Assembly (NCBI GenBank): GCA_035362715.1
Contig: DAOSDU010000008.1
Span: 24,815 to 88,814, forward strand
Direction: 5' to 3'
Source of the DNA: Methanofastidiosum sp.
GTDB lineage: Archaea; Methanobacteriota_B; Thermococci; Methanofastidiosales; Methanofastidiosaceae
DNA: 64,000 nucleotides
Shown piece after piece: positions 1 through 8,245 of this stretch. The notes below the pieces were generated by a model. The model saw only the letters and a program-made list of their open reading frames with translations, had not been told where the DNA came from and made no database searches. Numbering within the stretch: the stretch's first letter is position 1; each line of letters begins with the position of its first letter. Position numbers and translations under genes: made by a program.

Positions 1-42
1 CTGGTATTCTTCATCTTGTTCATAGTCTTCTCTGTCGTCCAT
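1..42 (-). CDS. N-terminus of a gene running off the left edge
   Basis: An ATG at 42-40 on the minus strand opens a frame that stays open to the window edge, giving 14 residues (MDDREDYEQDEEYQ). The peptide is very acidic, and AAAGGA lies upstream of the start. It follows the SpoIIM-like gene in the same direction with a gap of about 95 bp, so it could be the next gene of that unit. Too little is visible to name it. Confidence 0.4.
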   Translation of the reverse strand, partial: MDDREDYEQDEEYQ

Positions 43-136
43 AGAAATAATTCAATTAAGTCCTTTAAAAGAATTTCCATCTATCTTTCTGAATAAATAT
101 CAACAAGATTATCCATAGTGGGGAAATTGATATTTT

Positions 137-772
137 TCATAGATTTGCTTTAAAGAGGTAAGCAGAGAGGTATACCTCAATTAATGCAGCAATTAGTAAT
201 AGTGGAATTATTATTGCAAATAATTTTAATCCTTTCTTGATATTAACTCTTAGAGACTCTGATCTAGATTTACCCGGAGGCGGAAAAATAATTTCTTTTC
301 CGAGTCTAAATCCTTGGGATGCTGCTATAATGATAGCGGGAATTTCAATTATGCCGTGCGGTAGTATGCCCATTAAGAAAACTAAAGAATTTCCTCCTTC
401 AGCGATAAATTTCCCATAAAGCAGCCCTACTATGGTTCCGTTCCCCCAGAGTGACATGAAAGGAAAGAATCCGACAAAAACTCCAAGTATCATTATCAAA
501 AATGATGTTCTTGTGTTAATAAAGAATATTGTAAAGAATAATTCGAGTGAAGTCATTTCCTTTAAGGGCCCAAACATGTCCTGGAATTCCTTTAGGAAGG
601 AATCAATTATCTCCGGGTTGTTGTTCAATAATACTTTAAATATATAGAATCCTGAGATAGATCCCAGTAGAAATAATCCTAGCGATATTAACATTAGATT
701 TTTATTTTCTTTGATTGTTGCGAATACTTCATTTTTGTAAAAGGAAGTTAATCTTTCTTTTCTGCTTTCCAT
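137..772 (-). CDS. SpoIIM/DUF95-family integral membrane protein
   Basis: This 211-residue protein matches the stage II sporulation protein M family (DUF95), which is widespread in archaea and has no settled function there. Hydrophobic segments lie near residues 25-48, 78-105, 110-150 and 185-208. The family-like core includes FFINTRTSF, GNGTIVGLLYG and LPHGIIEIPAIIIAASQG. The short N-terminus is basic (MESRKERL). The start codon lies inside the 3' end of the upstream gene (25-bp overlap), so the two are probably co-transcribed and translationally coupled. A role together with the membrane-anchored secreted partner is inference. Confidence 0.85.
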   Translation of the reverse strand: MESRKERLTSFYKNEVFATIKENKNLMLISLGLFLLGSISGFYIFKVLLNNNPEIIDSFLKEFQDMFGPLKEMTSLELFFTIFFINTRTSFLIMILGVFVGFFPFMSLWGNGTIVGLLYGKFIAEGGNSLVFLMGILPHGIIEIPAIIIAASQGFRLGKEIIFPPPGKSRSESLRVNIKKGLKLFAIIIPLLLIAALIEVYLSAYLFKANL

Positions 773-2220
773 GATAAAATCCTCTTTGTTATAATCATTA
801 GCAGCAATGCCCCTAATAGAAGTCCAAGACCAAGTATGATTTTAAATATATTGTATTTTTCTATAGCTCTTTCAGAATATTTCTGTGATTCTGTTGCCAT
901 TGAAAATGCATCAGAATAGTTTCCTCTGTTGAAAAGTCTTTTTGCTTCAGTTAATAGTTCATCGGCTTTTTGAACATCATTTTCATAGAATAATGTCTCT
1001 TTCGCTTTCTTTAATTTACTATCGGCTGTATCAATTTCTATTTTTGTCCTTTGCATATCTCCCTGGCCAAACTTCTCAAGTACTTCAATAGACTTATCAA
1101 TAAGCTCAATTCTCTTAGTAAGGTTGATTTCTTTTTCAGCCTGGGTTAAGTAATAAACACCTTCATTAAATAGCGCCTCGTCGGCAACTGCAATTCCCTT
1201 ACTTCTTGCCTCGCTTTCTAAATTCTTTGCTTTCTGAATCTTTTCATTGAATTCAGCATCAATAAAATCCATTTGAGATTCGAGAAGAGTTATTGCCTGG
1301 GATATTGTAGTATATGCCTCTCTATAAAGCCCGAATGAGTAGTAACCTTGCGCTTGCTGAATTAAGGAAGTAATTCTATTTGTTTCAGTGGGTTTAATCT
1401 CAGAAAAACCGTTCTTTTTCATAGAGTCAAAATATGACAAAAACGAATTTGTTTCTTGATCATAATTTTTTTTGTATTGAATCCTCTGATCTATTGCATT
1501 GGCGTCTCCAATTGCAAAGTCAAATAGATTCATGACAAAAAGAGCATTGTCTTCCTGAACTACATATGTATCTTCAAATAGGGATTTGTCTCCAACTATT
1601 ATTACCATTCCTTTCCCATATTTTATAAATCCAGAAATGGGTGGCCTTTGACCCTTCCCATAAGTTTGAAATTCATCATAGTTTTTAGAATAAGAAGTAA
1701 TATTGCTTTTTAGTTCGCCGTCAAATTCTCCTTTAAGACTTGAGCCACTAACAAAAATAATTTTGGAAACACCTTTTGACGGAAGATAATTATCATCTCC
1801 TTGTACCAAAACATTGGTATTGTAACTTGCAAAGTTTGTATCATCATATACCCTATCGACATTGACCTCTATATTCAAAGAAGAAAGAAGACGATTAATC
1901 TGTGTTATTGAACTTGCCTCTGTAAAATCTTCTGCAATTATCAATAGAGTGCCGCCTGAGTTAACAAAATCAAGAAGTCTTGGAATCTCTTCAGAAGATA
2001 TCCCTTTGTCTGGAGTTATTATTGTAATGAGTTTATACTGAGAAATACTTTGGGGGATCATTTGGGATTTAGTAATGTTATAATTAATCTTAATTGAATC
2101 TTCAATTTTTCCAAGACTTTGCCCATAAAATAAAATATCCTCATTATCGGCAAAAACTAGAGGGGAAAATATCGAAAGAAGCATAATTACAAATATGGAG
2201 AGCCCTAAAATCTTTTTCAT
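748..2220 (-). CDS. Secreted, C-terminally anchored protein with GATase-like domain and helical repeats
   Basis: 490 residues. A signal peptide (about 1-24, ending VFADN) is followed by an alpha/beta region (about 30-235) resembling DUF4350/glutamine-amidotransferase-like folds, with the pattern IPRLLDFVNSGGTLLIIAED and later GKGMVIIVGD. Residues about 285-455 are helical and charged, TPR or coiled-coil-like. A membrane segment (about 461-481) and a basic tail (KRILSWKAEKKD) close it. The protein should face outward, anchored at its C-terminus. A TATA-like box about 26 nt upstream suggests a leaderless mRNA. A smaller protein of similar plan lies at 6515-7369. The exact function is not recognised. 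Confidence 0.75.
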   Translation of the reverse strand: MKKILGLSIFVIMLLSIFSPLVFADNEDILFYGQSLGKIEDSIKINYNITKSQMIPQSISQYKLITIITPDKGISSEEIPRLLDFVNSGGTLLIIAEDFTEASSITQINRLLSSLNIEVNVDRVYDDTNFASYNTNVLVQGDDNYLPSKGVSKIIFVSGSSLKGEFDGELKSNITSYSKNYDEFQTYGKGQRPPISGFIKYGKGMVIIVGDKSLFEDTYVVQEDNALFVMNLFDFAIGDANAIDQRIQYKKNYDQETNSFLSYFDSMKKNGFSEIKPTETNRITSLIQQAQGYYSFGLYREAYTTISQAITLLESQMDFIDAEFNEKIQKAKNLESEARSKGIAVADEALFNEGVYYLTQAEKEINLTKRIELIDKSIEVLEKFGQGDMQRTKIEIDTADSKLKKAKETLFYENDVQKADELLTEAKRLFNRGNYSDAFSMATESQKYSERAIEKYNIFKIILGLGLLLGALLLMIITKRILSWKAEKKD

Positions 2221-2237
2221 AAATCTTAATTCGGCAG

Positions 2238-2253
2238 AAAGTATTTAAATTTT
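2238..2253. promoter_or_regulatory. Shared bidirectional TATA-like element
   Basis: A near-palindromic TATTTAAATT at 2242-2251 sits midway between two divergent start codons (2220 on the minus strand, 2271 on the plus strand), about 25 nt from each. That is the distance from an archaeal TATA box to the transcription start, so both mRNAs would begin at or next to their start codons. No ribosome binding site precedes either gene, which fits. Confidence 0.55.
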
Positions 2254-2270
2254 TTGAGCTTATTTGACTT

Positions 2271-2957
2271 ATGAGAATGTTATCCCTATTTTCTGGTGGA
2301 AAGGACTCTCTTTTTGCCACATATCTTGCAATGAGAGAAGGCCACGAAGTTGTTTGTCTTCTCTCCTTGGAGTCAGAAAGAGATGATTCATACATGTTTC
2401 ACGTCCCCAATATTTCTTTGACATCATTTCAGGCAAAAGCTATGGGAATTCCTTTGATACAAAAAAATGTCAAAGGTGAAAAAGAAAAGGAAGTTGAAGA
2501 ATTGCACCATATTATTGGCGAATTTGTTAAAAATAAAGAAATCGACGGGATAATAACAGGTGCTATTGAGTCAAACTACCAGAGGGAAAGGATTCAAAAG
2601 ATTGCTGACTATTATGGGATATTTCACTATGCCCCTCTATGGAAGACAGATACTAACAAATATATGGAAACATTAATCAATAATGGCTTTAAGGCTGTTA
2701 TCGTTTCAGTTTCAGCACTTGGCCTTGATGAATCTTTTCTTGGAAGAATAATTGATGAAGAGGTTCTGGAAAAATTAAAACTCTTGAACAAAAAATATGG
2801 AGTGCATATTGCTGGAGAAGGCGGAGAATATGAAACTTTTGTCACAGATTCACCTATATTCAAAAAGAAATTAATAATAGAAAAATCAAGTAAAATAGTA
2901 GAAAATCTAAATGGAATCTTAGTAATAGAATCTGTTATTCTCGAAGACAAATTATAG
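2271..2957 (+). CDS. dph6: Diphthine--ammonia ligase (Dph6), PP-loop ATPase
   Basis: 228 residues. Dph6 catalyses the last step of diphthamide synthesis on elongation factor 2, ATP-dependent amidation of diphthine. The N-terminal PP-loop SGGKDS (residues 8-13) and the family signature EGGEYETFVTDSPIF near residue 184 are both present. The length is normal for the archaeal MJ0570-type family. Start ATG 2271 fits the shared TATA box for a leaderless transcript; ATG 2277 is a less likely alternative. The 3' end overlaps convergent argB by 6 bp. No other diphthamide gene is in the window. Confidence 0.92.
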   Translation: MRMLSLFSGGKDSLFATYLAMREGHEVVCLLSLESERDDSYMFHVPNISLTSFQAKAMGIPLIQKNVKGEKEKEVEELHHIIGEFVKNKEIDGIITGAIESNYQRERIQKIADYYGIFHYAPLWKTDTNKYMETLINNGFKAVIVSVSALGLDESFLGRIIDEEVLEKLKLLNKKYGVHIAGEGGEYETFVTDSPIFKKKLIIEKSSKIVENLNGILVIESVILEDKL

Positions 2958-3791
2958 AACGATTCTTGTTCCGCAGCTTTCAGCGTCAATTAATGCTTGA
3001 AGGATTACATGTTTTGACTTTCCATTTATTACGTGGACTTCTCCCACCCCTTCTTTTAATGCCGAAATAGATGAGAGAACTTTAGGAATCATTCCCCCTG
3101 ATATCTTTCCTTTTTCAATCATGGAGTTTGCATCTGATTCAGTTAAAAGAGGAATCCTTGTAGAAGGATCATTTGGATCAAGGTATATTCCATCCACATC
3201 TGTGATCAACAATAGCTTTTCAGCTCCCATTGCTGCTGCAATTGAGTATGCAAATTCATCGGCGTTCACATTATATGCTCCGTTTTCACCCTCTCCTATT
3301 GGAGAAACAACGGGTATGTAACCTTCATCGATTAAGGTCCACAAAAGCCAGGTATTAACGCAGTTTACTTCACCGACAAATCCTAGATCCACTCCATCAA
3401 CAGATTTTTTAGTTGCATTGACTATGCTGCCATCCCTTCCTGAAATCCCAACTGCATATTCGCCTTCGTTGTTTATTAGAGTAACAAGTTCTCTGTTTAC
3501 TGCACCGTGAAGAACCATTTCTACAACTTTCATTGCATCTTTTTCAGTTATCCTAAGCCCCTTGTAAAATTCAGATTTTATGCCAAGCTTATCAAGCATT
3601 AAGGTTATTTCAGGGCCTCCACCATGAACTATAACTGGTGATGCTCCAAGTGACTTAATCAAAGATATGTCTTTGGCAAAGGCCATTTTTAGTTCTTCGT
3701 CCTTCATTGCATGGCCGCCATATTTTATGACAACTAACTTATCCTTCAATTCTTTTATCTCATCCAAATTATTGTAAAGCTCATCAAACAT
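2952..3791 (-). CDS. argB: Acetylglutamate kinase
   Basis: 279 residues from the chosen ATG. The enzyme phosphorylates N-acetylglutamate in the second step of acetylated arginine synthesis. The amino-acid-kinase motifs are clear: VIKYGGHAM at the N-terminus (glycine-rich loop with catalytic Lys), VIVHGGGPEI, and GKISGGMIPKV near the C-terminus. A GTG three codons upstream is possible, but GAGGTG ends about 6 nt before the ATG at 3791 and reads as its Shine-Dalgarno. That site overlaps the argC stop codon, so argC-argB is a coupled pair. ArgJ, ArgD and other pathway genes are not visible nearby. Confidence 0.95.
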   Translation of the reverse strand: MFDELYNNLDEIKELKDKLVVIKYGGHAMKDEELKMAFAKDISLIKSLGASPVIVHGGGPEITLMLDKLGIKSEFYKGLRITEKDAMKVVEMVLHGAVNRELVTLINNEGEYAVGISGRDGSIVNATKKSVDGVDLGFVGEVNCVNTWLLWTLIDEGYIPVVSPIGEGENGAYNVNADEFAYSIAAAMGAEKLLLITDVDGIYLDPNDPSTRIPLLTESDANSMIEKGKISGGMIPKVLSSISALKEGVGEVHVINGKSKHVILQALIDAESCGTRIVL

Positions 3792-3801
3792 TTTGAACAC
3801 C

Positions 3802-4842
3802 TCATGGGTATAGTGGAACTACCTTGAGCCCTTCTTTTTCGTCGAACCCCATCATAAGATTCATATTCTGTACAGCCTGCCCCGATGCTCCCTTGACAAG
3901 ATTATCGATTGCAGAGACCGCTATTACCCTGCCTGTCCTCTTATCCGATTTTATTCCTACGTCGCAGTAATTGGAACCAGAAACTGCTTTAGTCTGAGGA
4001 AACTTTCCTTCGTCCAAGACTCTGACAAATGGACAGTCTTTATAGAATTCACGGTAAAGATTAATGACATCCTTTGTTTCCATAAAATTATTGAAAGTCA
4101 TGTATATTGTTGTGAGTATGCCTCTATTAATCGGGACAAGATGTGGTGTAAAAGATAGATTAACCTTATTTGTGAAAAGTTTTTCCATTTCCTGTTGAAT
4201 TTCAGGGGAGTGCCTGTGAGCAGCAATGCCATATGCTGAAAAATTTTCATTTGCATCAGGAAAATGTGTGTTGGCAGTCAATTTTTTCCCGGCGCCTGAG
4301 ACTCCTGATTTTGAGTCAACAATTACATCAGTCTTTACAAGTTTATTTTTCAAAAGAGGTGCTGAGCCAAGGATTGCACTCGTTGGGTAACACCCTGGGT
4401 TTGCAATAAGTTTGGCCTTTTTTATTTTCTCTTTATACAACTCAGGTAAACCAAAAACAGCCTTTTTATTGAGCTCTGGATCTGTGTGTTTTATTTTGTA
4501 CCACTCTTCATAGACGGCTAGATCATCAAATCTAAAATCACCGCTTAGATCTATCAGATTAACATTCTCATTAATTGAATAGATTTTTGAGATAATCTCG
4601 TTTGATGCCCCATGTGGCAAAGCTGCAAAAATAATATCAGATTCATCTATTATATTGTTCATTTCTAGGCTAACAAAGCTCTGTTCAACTAATCCAGTGA
4701 GATTTGGATGGACATCAGAAACTTTTTTCCCTGCATAGCTTTCCGACGTCAGGGCCCCTATTTCGACTTTATTATGATTTAAAAGAAGCCTCAACAATTC
4801 CCCACCGGTATATCCTGTAGCACCTATTATACTTGCTATCAT
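3802..4842 (-). CDS. argC: N-acetyl-gamma-glutamyl-phosphate reductase
   Basis: 346 residues from ATG 4842. It reduces N-acetylglutamyl phosphate to the semialdehyde with NADPH, following ArgB in arginine synthesis. Evidence is the N-terminal Rossmann motif IIGATGYTGGELLRLL and the catalytic cysteine in the family motif IANPGCYPTSAI. SGVSGAGK and HRHSPEI are also conserved. The open frame extends six codons to a TTG at 4860, but a TATA-like TTAAAAA about 26 nt upstream of the ATG supports a leaderless ATG start. It is cotranscribed with argB. Confidence 0.95.
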   Translation of the reverse strand: MIASIIGATGYTGGELLRLLLNHNKVEIGALTSESYAGKKVSDVHPNLTGLVEQSFVSLEMNNIIDESDIIFAALPHGASNEIISKIYSINENVNLIDLSGDFRFDDLAVYEEWYKIKHTDPELNKKAVFGLPELYKEKIKKAKLIANPGCYPTSAILGSAPLLKNKLVKTDVIVDSKSGVSGAGKKLTANTHFPDANENFSAYGIAAHRHSPEIQQEMEKLFTNKVNLSFTPHLVPINRGILTTIYMTFNNFMETKDVINLYREFYKDCPFVRVLDEGKFPQTKAVSGSNYCDVGIKSDKRTGRVIAVSAIDNLVKGASGQAVQNMNLMMGFDEKEGLKVVPLYP

Positions 4843-4865
4843 GATTAAAACTAGATGCAATTTGT

Positions 4866-4898
4866 TTTTAAGGTTATACCGAAATTATTAAATATAAT
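4866..4898. promoter_or_regulatory. Divergent promoter region of argC and the aminotransferase gene
   Basis: Two TATA-like boxes lie in the 74-bp divergent gap. CTTAAAAAC (minus strand, about 4866-4873) is about 26 nt from the argC ATG. ATTAAATATAAT (plus strand, about 4886-4897) is about 26 nt from ATG 4917. Both spacings predict leaderless transcripts. Neither gene has a purine-rich ribosome binding site. Confidence 0.45.
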
Positions 4899-4916
4899 TT
4901 TTACTAATTAACATGT

Positions 4917-6068
4917 ATGGTAAAAGTTGCTTCTGGTGTTTCAAAGATAAAATTATCAGGTATTGAAGAAATGAATGAACTTGCTAAAAAAGTAGAAGGC
5001 CTCATAAATATGGGTCAGGGAAAACCGGTCTTTAAGACACCTTTGCCTGTTATAAATGCCGCAAAGAAGGCGCTTGATGAGGGCCACACAAAATACACTC
5101 TTTCACGTGGAATTGAAGAGTTAAGGGTGGCTTTAGCAAACAAGATGAGAGAGTATAACAAAATCGATGCCACACCTGAAGAGATGCTTGTGACAGTGGG
5201 AGTAAGTGAGGGCATATCTATATCGCTTCTAAGCTATGCAGAAAGAGGGGACAAAGTTATCATTCCAACTCCTTCACATCCTTTTTTTAGGATAATGGCA
5301 GAGTTTGTAGGGGCAGATGTTGTAGAAGTTCCTTGTAAAAAAGGTGATTTCTCACTCGACATGGAAGCGATAGAAGATTCTATCGATGATAAAACAAAAG
5401 CTTTGTTGATTAATGTACCAAACAATCCGACAGGTAAAATCTATGATGGAAGACAGCTAAAGAGACTCCAAAATATGGCCGTAAATCAGGATTTTCTTGT
5501 AATATCGGATGAGATATATGACTACATCGTTTTTGAAAAGAAGCATGAAAGCATTGCAAAGTACGGAAAGGAAAATATAATCACTTTATCAGGATTTTCA
5601 AAGGCATATTCAATGACAGGTTGGAGGATAGGCTATATGCATTCCACAGAAGATATTATCAATAATATTCTACCGATACACAATAGTCTAGTTGTAAGTG
5701 CTCCTGATTTTATACAGGTCGCAGCGTTAAAAGCTGTAAATGACGAAACTTCAATGAATTTTGTAAAGGCCACGACTGAAGAATATAGAAAGAGGAGAGA
5801 CTTTGTTGTTAAGAGGCTAAATGAGATTGGGCTTCCTTGTAATCTTCCTGAAGGTGCTTACTACGCATTTTCTGATGTTTCGTCTTATAGAATGGATTCA
5901 TTAGGATTTGCTAAGTTTTTATTGAAAGTGGCAAAGGTATTATGTGTACCTGGAATATCTTTTGGAAAGGACTGGAATAGCTACGTGAGATTTTCATTTG
6001 CGGATGTTCCACAGAGCGACCTTTCTGAAGCCATGGATAGGATTGAAAAAGTAATCAAGAGGATGTGA
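4917..6068 (+). CDS. Class I/II PLP-dependent aminotransferase (aspartate-aminotransferase-like)
   Basis: 383 residues, the usual fold-type I aminotransferase length. The PLP lysine lies in SGFSKAYSMTGWRIGY (about residue 224). Also visible are NVPNNPTGKIY (substrate and cofactor Asn), the cofactor Asp in VISDEIYDYIVF, and the substrate-binding Arg in VRFSFA near the C-terminus. The family covers aspartate, aromatic and related aminotransferases, and specificity cannot be read from sequence. It stands divergent to argCB and just upstream of a CoA-binding protein gene (4-bp gap). Confidence 0.88.
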   Translation: MVKVASGVSKIKLSGIEEMNELAKKVEGLINMGQGKPVFKTPLPVINAAKKALDEGHTKYTLSRGIEELRVALANKMREYNKIDATPEEMLVTVGVSEGISISLLSYAERGDKVIIPTPSHPFFRIMAEFVGADVVEVPCKKGDFSLDMEAIEDSIDDKTKALLINVPNNPTGKIYDGRQLKRLQNMAVNQDFLVISDEIYDYIVFEKKHESIAKYGKENIITLSGFSKAYSMTGWRIGYMHSTEDIINNILPIHNSLVVSAPDFIQVAALKAVNDETSMNFVKATTEEYRKRRDFVVKRLNEIGLPCNLPEGAYYAFSDVSSYRMDSLGFAKFLLKVAKVLCVPGISFGKDWNSYVRFSFADVPQSDLSEAMDRIEKVIKRM

Positions 6069-6072
6069 TAAT

Positions 6073-6480
6073 TTGGAATTTAAACATTTCCTTGACAAAA
6101 AGAATGTCATTGCCATTGTTGGGGCGTCAGACAACAGGGACAAATATGGGAATATAATCTACAGGGATTTAAGGGCTTCTGGGTACAAAGTCATCCCAGT
6201 AAATCCAAAGGCCGATACGGTAGAGGGCGATAAATGTTATCACTCGCTTTCTGAAATTCCTGTCAAAGTCGATGTTGTTGACACTGTAGTTCCCCCGCAT
6301 ATTACAGAACAGATAGTCAAGGAATGCAAAGAAATTGGGATAACTAAAGTCTGGATGCAACCTGGCTCTGAATCTGAAGAAGCTATAATATTCTGTAAGG
6401 ATAACGGGATAGAAGTTGTCTATGATAACTGTATTATGGCACAAAGGAGGCTTTTAGAGGCTGAACAAAAAAATAATTAA
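6073..6480 (+). CDS. CoA-binding (YccU-like) Rossmann protein
   Basis: 135 residues, a single CoA-binding domain (CoA_binding_2 type). Motifs are IAIVGASDNRDKYGNIIYRDL near the N-terminus and VIPVNPKADTVEG, both typical of the nucleotide-binding fold shared with succinyl-CoA synthetase alpha subunits. KVWMQPGSESEEAI follows. Stand-alone proteins of this type are common in archaea and bacteria and their role is mostly unknown. The start is a TTG four bases after the aminotransferase stop. The two genes look like an operon. Confidence 0.85.
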   Translation: MEFKHFLDKKNVIAIVGASDNRDKYGNIIYRDLRASGYKVIPVNPKADTVEGDKCYHSLSEIPVKVDVVDTVVPPHITEQIVKECKEIGITKVWMQPGSESEEAIIFCKDNGIEVVYDNCIMAQRRLLEAEQKNN

Positions 6481-6514
6481 AAATGCTTTTAAATCAAATC
6501 TTATATTTATTTTT

Positions 6515-7369
6515 ATGAAAAAATGTGCTTTTGCATTAGTACTATTATTACTATCTATAAATTTTGTTTCTGCCGAAAAAACAATATTGATTGATAAATA
6601 TCACGATACAGACAACTGGTGGGGCGATCCAGAAGGGACGGGAAGAACCCTATCTCAAGAACTTAGCTCCTTAGGATTTAAGAATAAAATTAATACTGCA
6701 CCTTTTACAGACGAGGTTCTTAGAGGGGTAGATATAGTTCTTTTGTGGAATCCAAACAATCCTTTGGAAGAAAATGAAATAACTGCACTAACAAAATTCG
6801 TTGAAAGCGGAGGAAGCCTACTTGTTCTTGGTTCTCATGATATGGATATGATTGAACCGACAAGAGAATCCGTTAATAAGCTGCTTGAACCTTTTGGGAT
6901 CAGATTAATGAAAAACGGAACAGATGATCCTACAAACAGGCAAGGGTGCAGTTGCACGCCAATAATCCACAATCTTGCGGAGCATCCTATAAATGAGGGT
7001 ATAACATCAATTATCTTATACAAGCCGGCTTCACTTGAGTTAAAAGGTAATGCCACAGCAATAGCAAGAGGCGACAATGATACATTCGCTCTTGGAAGCG
7101 AACCACTTGGGGGAGAAAATATCATTGTAGTCGCAATTTCAGAAAAGGGAAATGGTAAGGTAGCAGTCATAGGAAGCTCATTTATCTTTGATAACGGCAA
7201 AATAGGGGACTTGAATAACAAGCAATTTGCAAAAAATCTCTTCACTTGGCTTGGCAATACTTCTAAACAATCTATTCCTTCTTGGTCATTGTATTTGTCC
7301 GTAGTTCTAGCAGTGTTTCTGGGTTATACCGTATATCTTAAAAAGAAAAATGGCAAAGAAAAGATTTGA
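6515..7369 (+). CDS. Secreted membrane-anchored protein with GATase-like (DUF4350-type) domain
   Basis: 284 residues. A signal peptide covers about 1-20 (VSAEK). The ectodomain carries VDIVLLWNPNNPLEENEIT, then ALTKFVESGGSLLVLGSHD and KVAVIGSSFIF, the pattern seen in DUF4350/GATase-like extracellular domains. A membrane segment lies at about 257-276 with a lysine-rich tail. The same plan occurs in the larger protein at 748-2220. A TATA-like CTTTTAAATC about 25 nt upstream suggests a leaderless start. The end overlaps the transporter gene by 20 bp, so they are co-expressed. No catalytic triad could be identified. Confidence 0.7.
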   Translation: MKKCAFALVLLLLSINFVSAEKTILIDKYHDTDNWWGDPEGTGRTLSQELSSLGFKNKINTAPFTDEVLRGVDIVLLWNPNNPLEENEITALTKFVESGGSLLVLGSHDMDMIEPTRESVNKLLEPFGIRLMKNGTDDPTNRQGCSCTPIIHNLAEHPINEGITSIILYKPASLELKGNATAIARGDNDTFALGSEPLGGENIIVVAISEKGNGKVAVIGSSFIFDNGKIGDLNNKQFAKNLFTWLGNTSKQSIPSWSLYLSVVLAVFLGYTVYLKKKNGKEKI

Positions 7370-8243
7370 TTTAATGGATCCTAAAGATAATTATCTGGGT
7401 GTATCCTATACATTTCTTGCTGTTGTTTTATGGAGTTTTATAGGTATACCTGTTAGGTGGATACCAGAAGTGAATTCTGGGATGATAGTTGCATATAGAT
7501 TCCTCTTTGCATCAATTGTCTTATTGACTTATGGCATCCTAACCAAAAAATCATCAAAGATTAAAATAAAATTAAAGGATATACCTCACCTTTTAGTTCC
7601 TGCAATCCTACTGTCATTCACGATCTATACATATACAATTGGACTTAAAACTACCACAATCGCAAATACAGTCTTTTTGCAGCAGATGGCGCCCCTCTAT
7701 GTTCTTATCGTATCGGCATTATTACTAAAAGAAAAAGCTTCAAAAAAGACAGCACTTGCAGTTTTGATCGGTATAGCTGGTGGATTTATAATATTTTATT
7801 ATGACCTTTCTTCTATTAATACCACTACAAACTTTTATGGAAACGTAATGTCAACATTTTCTGGATTTGGATGGGCGCTTTATACAATAAGCATAAGGGC
7901 ATTGGGTAAAAAATACGATGGCCTCACAACTACCCTCTGGATGTTCATCTTTGCGACTATTATTATGTCCCCATTTTTCTATGGCTCGGAGGTACTTACT
8001 CCTTTCTCACTTTCTATGTTATTCATATTAGGATTTTTATGCACTGCAGGTGCATTTCTTTTGTATAGCATTGCATTAAAACATATTATAGCAACTAAAG
8101 CTTCTGTCATAGTATTGTCAGAAGGTGTATTGGCCGGTATTCTTGCATACATTATACTCAGAGAAACTGTTACCCAAGGCACAATAATTGGGGGGGCCTT
8201 GATTTTAATTGCAATATGGATAATTTTAAGGGAAAAAGAATAA
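7350..8243 (+). CDS. EamA-family (DMT superfamily) transporter
   Basis: 297 residues with about ten hydrophobic segments in two EamA repeats. Signals include WSFIGIPVRWI near the N-terminus, FLQQMAPLYVLIVSALLLKE (end of repeat 1) and VIVLSEGVLAGILAYIILRE (end of repeat 2). Such carriers export or import metabolites such as amino acids or nucleotide-sugar-like compounds, and the substrate cannot be predicted. The chosen ATG lies within the upstream gene's end; ATG 7374 is an alternative start. The stop is 3 bp from the convergent UbiD-family gene. Confidence 0.88.
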   Translation: MAKKRFDLMDPKDNYLGVSYTFLAVVLWSFIGIPVRWIPEVNSGMIVAYRFLFASIVLLTYGILTKKSSKIKIKLKDIPHLLVPAILLSFTIYTYTIGLKTTTIANTVFLQQMAPLYVLIVSALLLKEKASKKTALAVLIGIAGGFIIFYYDLSSINTTTNFYGNVMSTFSGFGWALYTISIRALGKKYDGLTTTLWMFIFATIIMSPFFYGSEVLTPFSLSMLFILGFLCTAGAFLLYSIALKHIIATKASVIVLSEGVLAGILAYIILRETVTQGTIIGGALILIAIWIILREKE

Positions 8244-8245
8244 AT

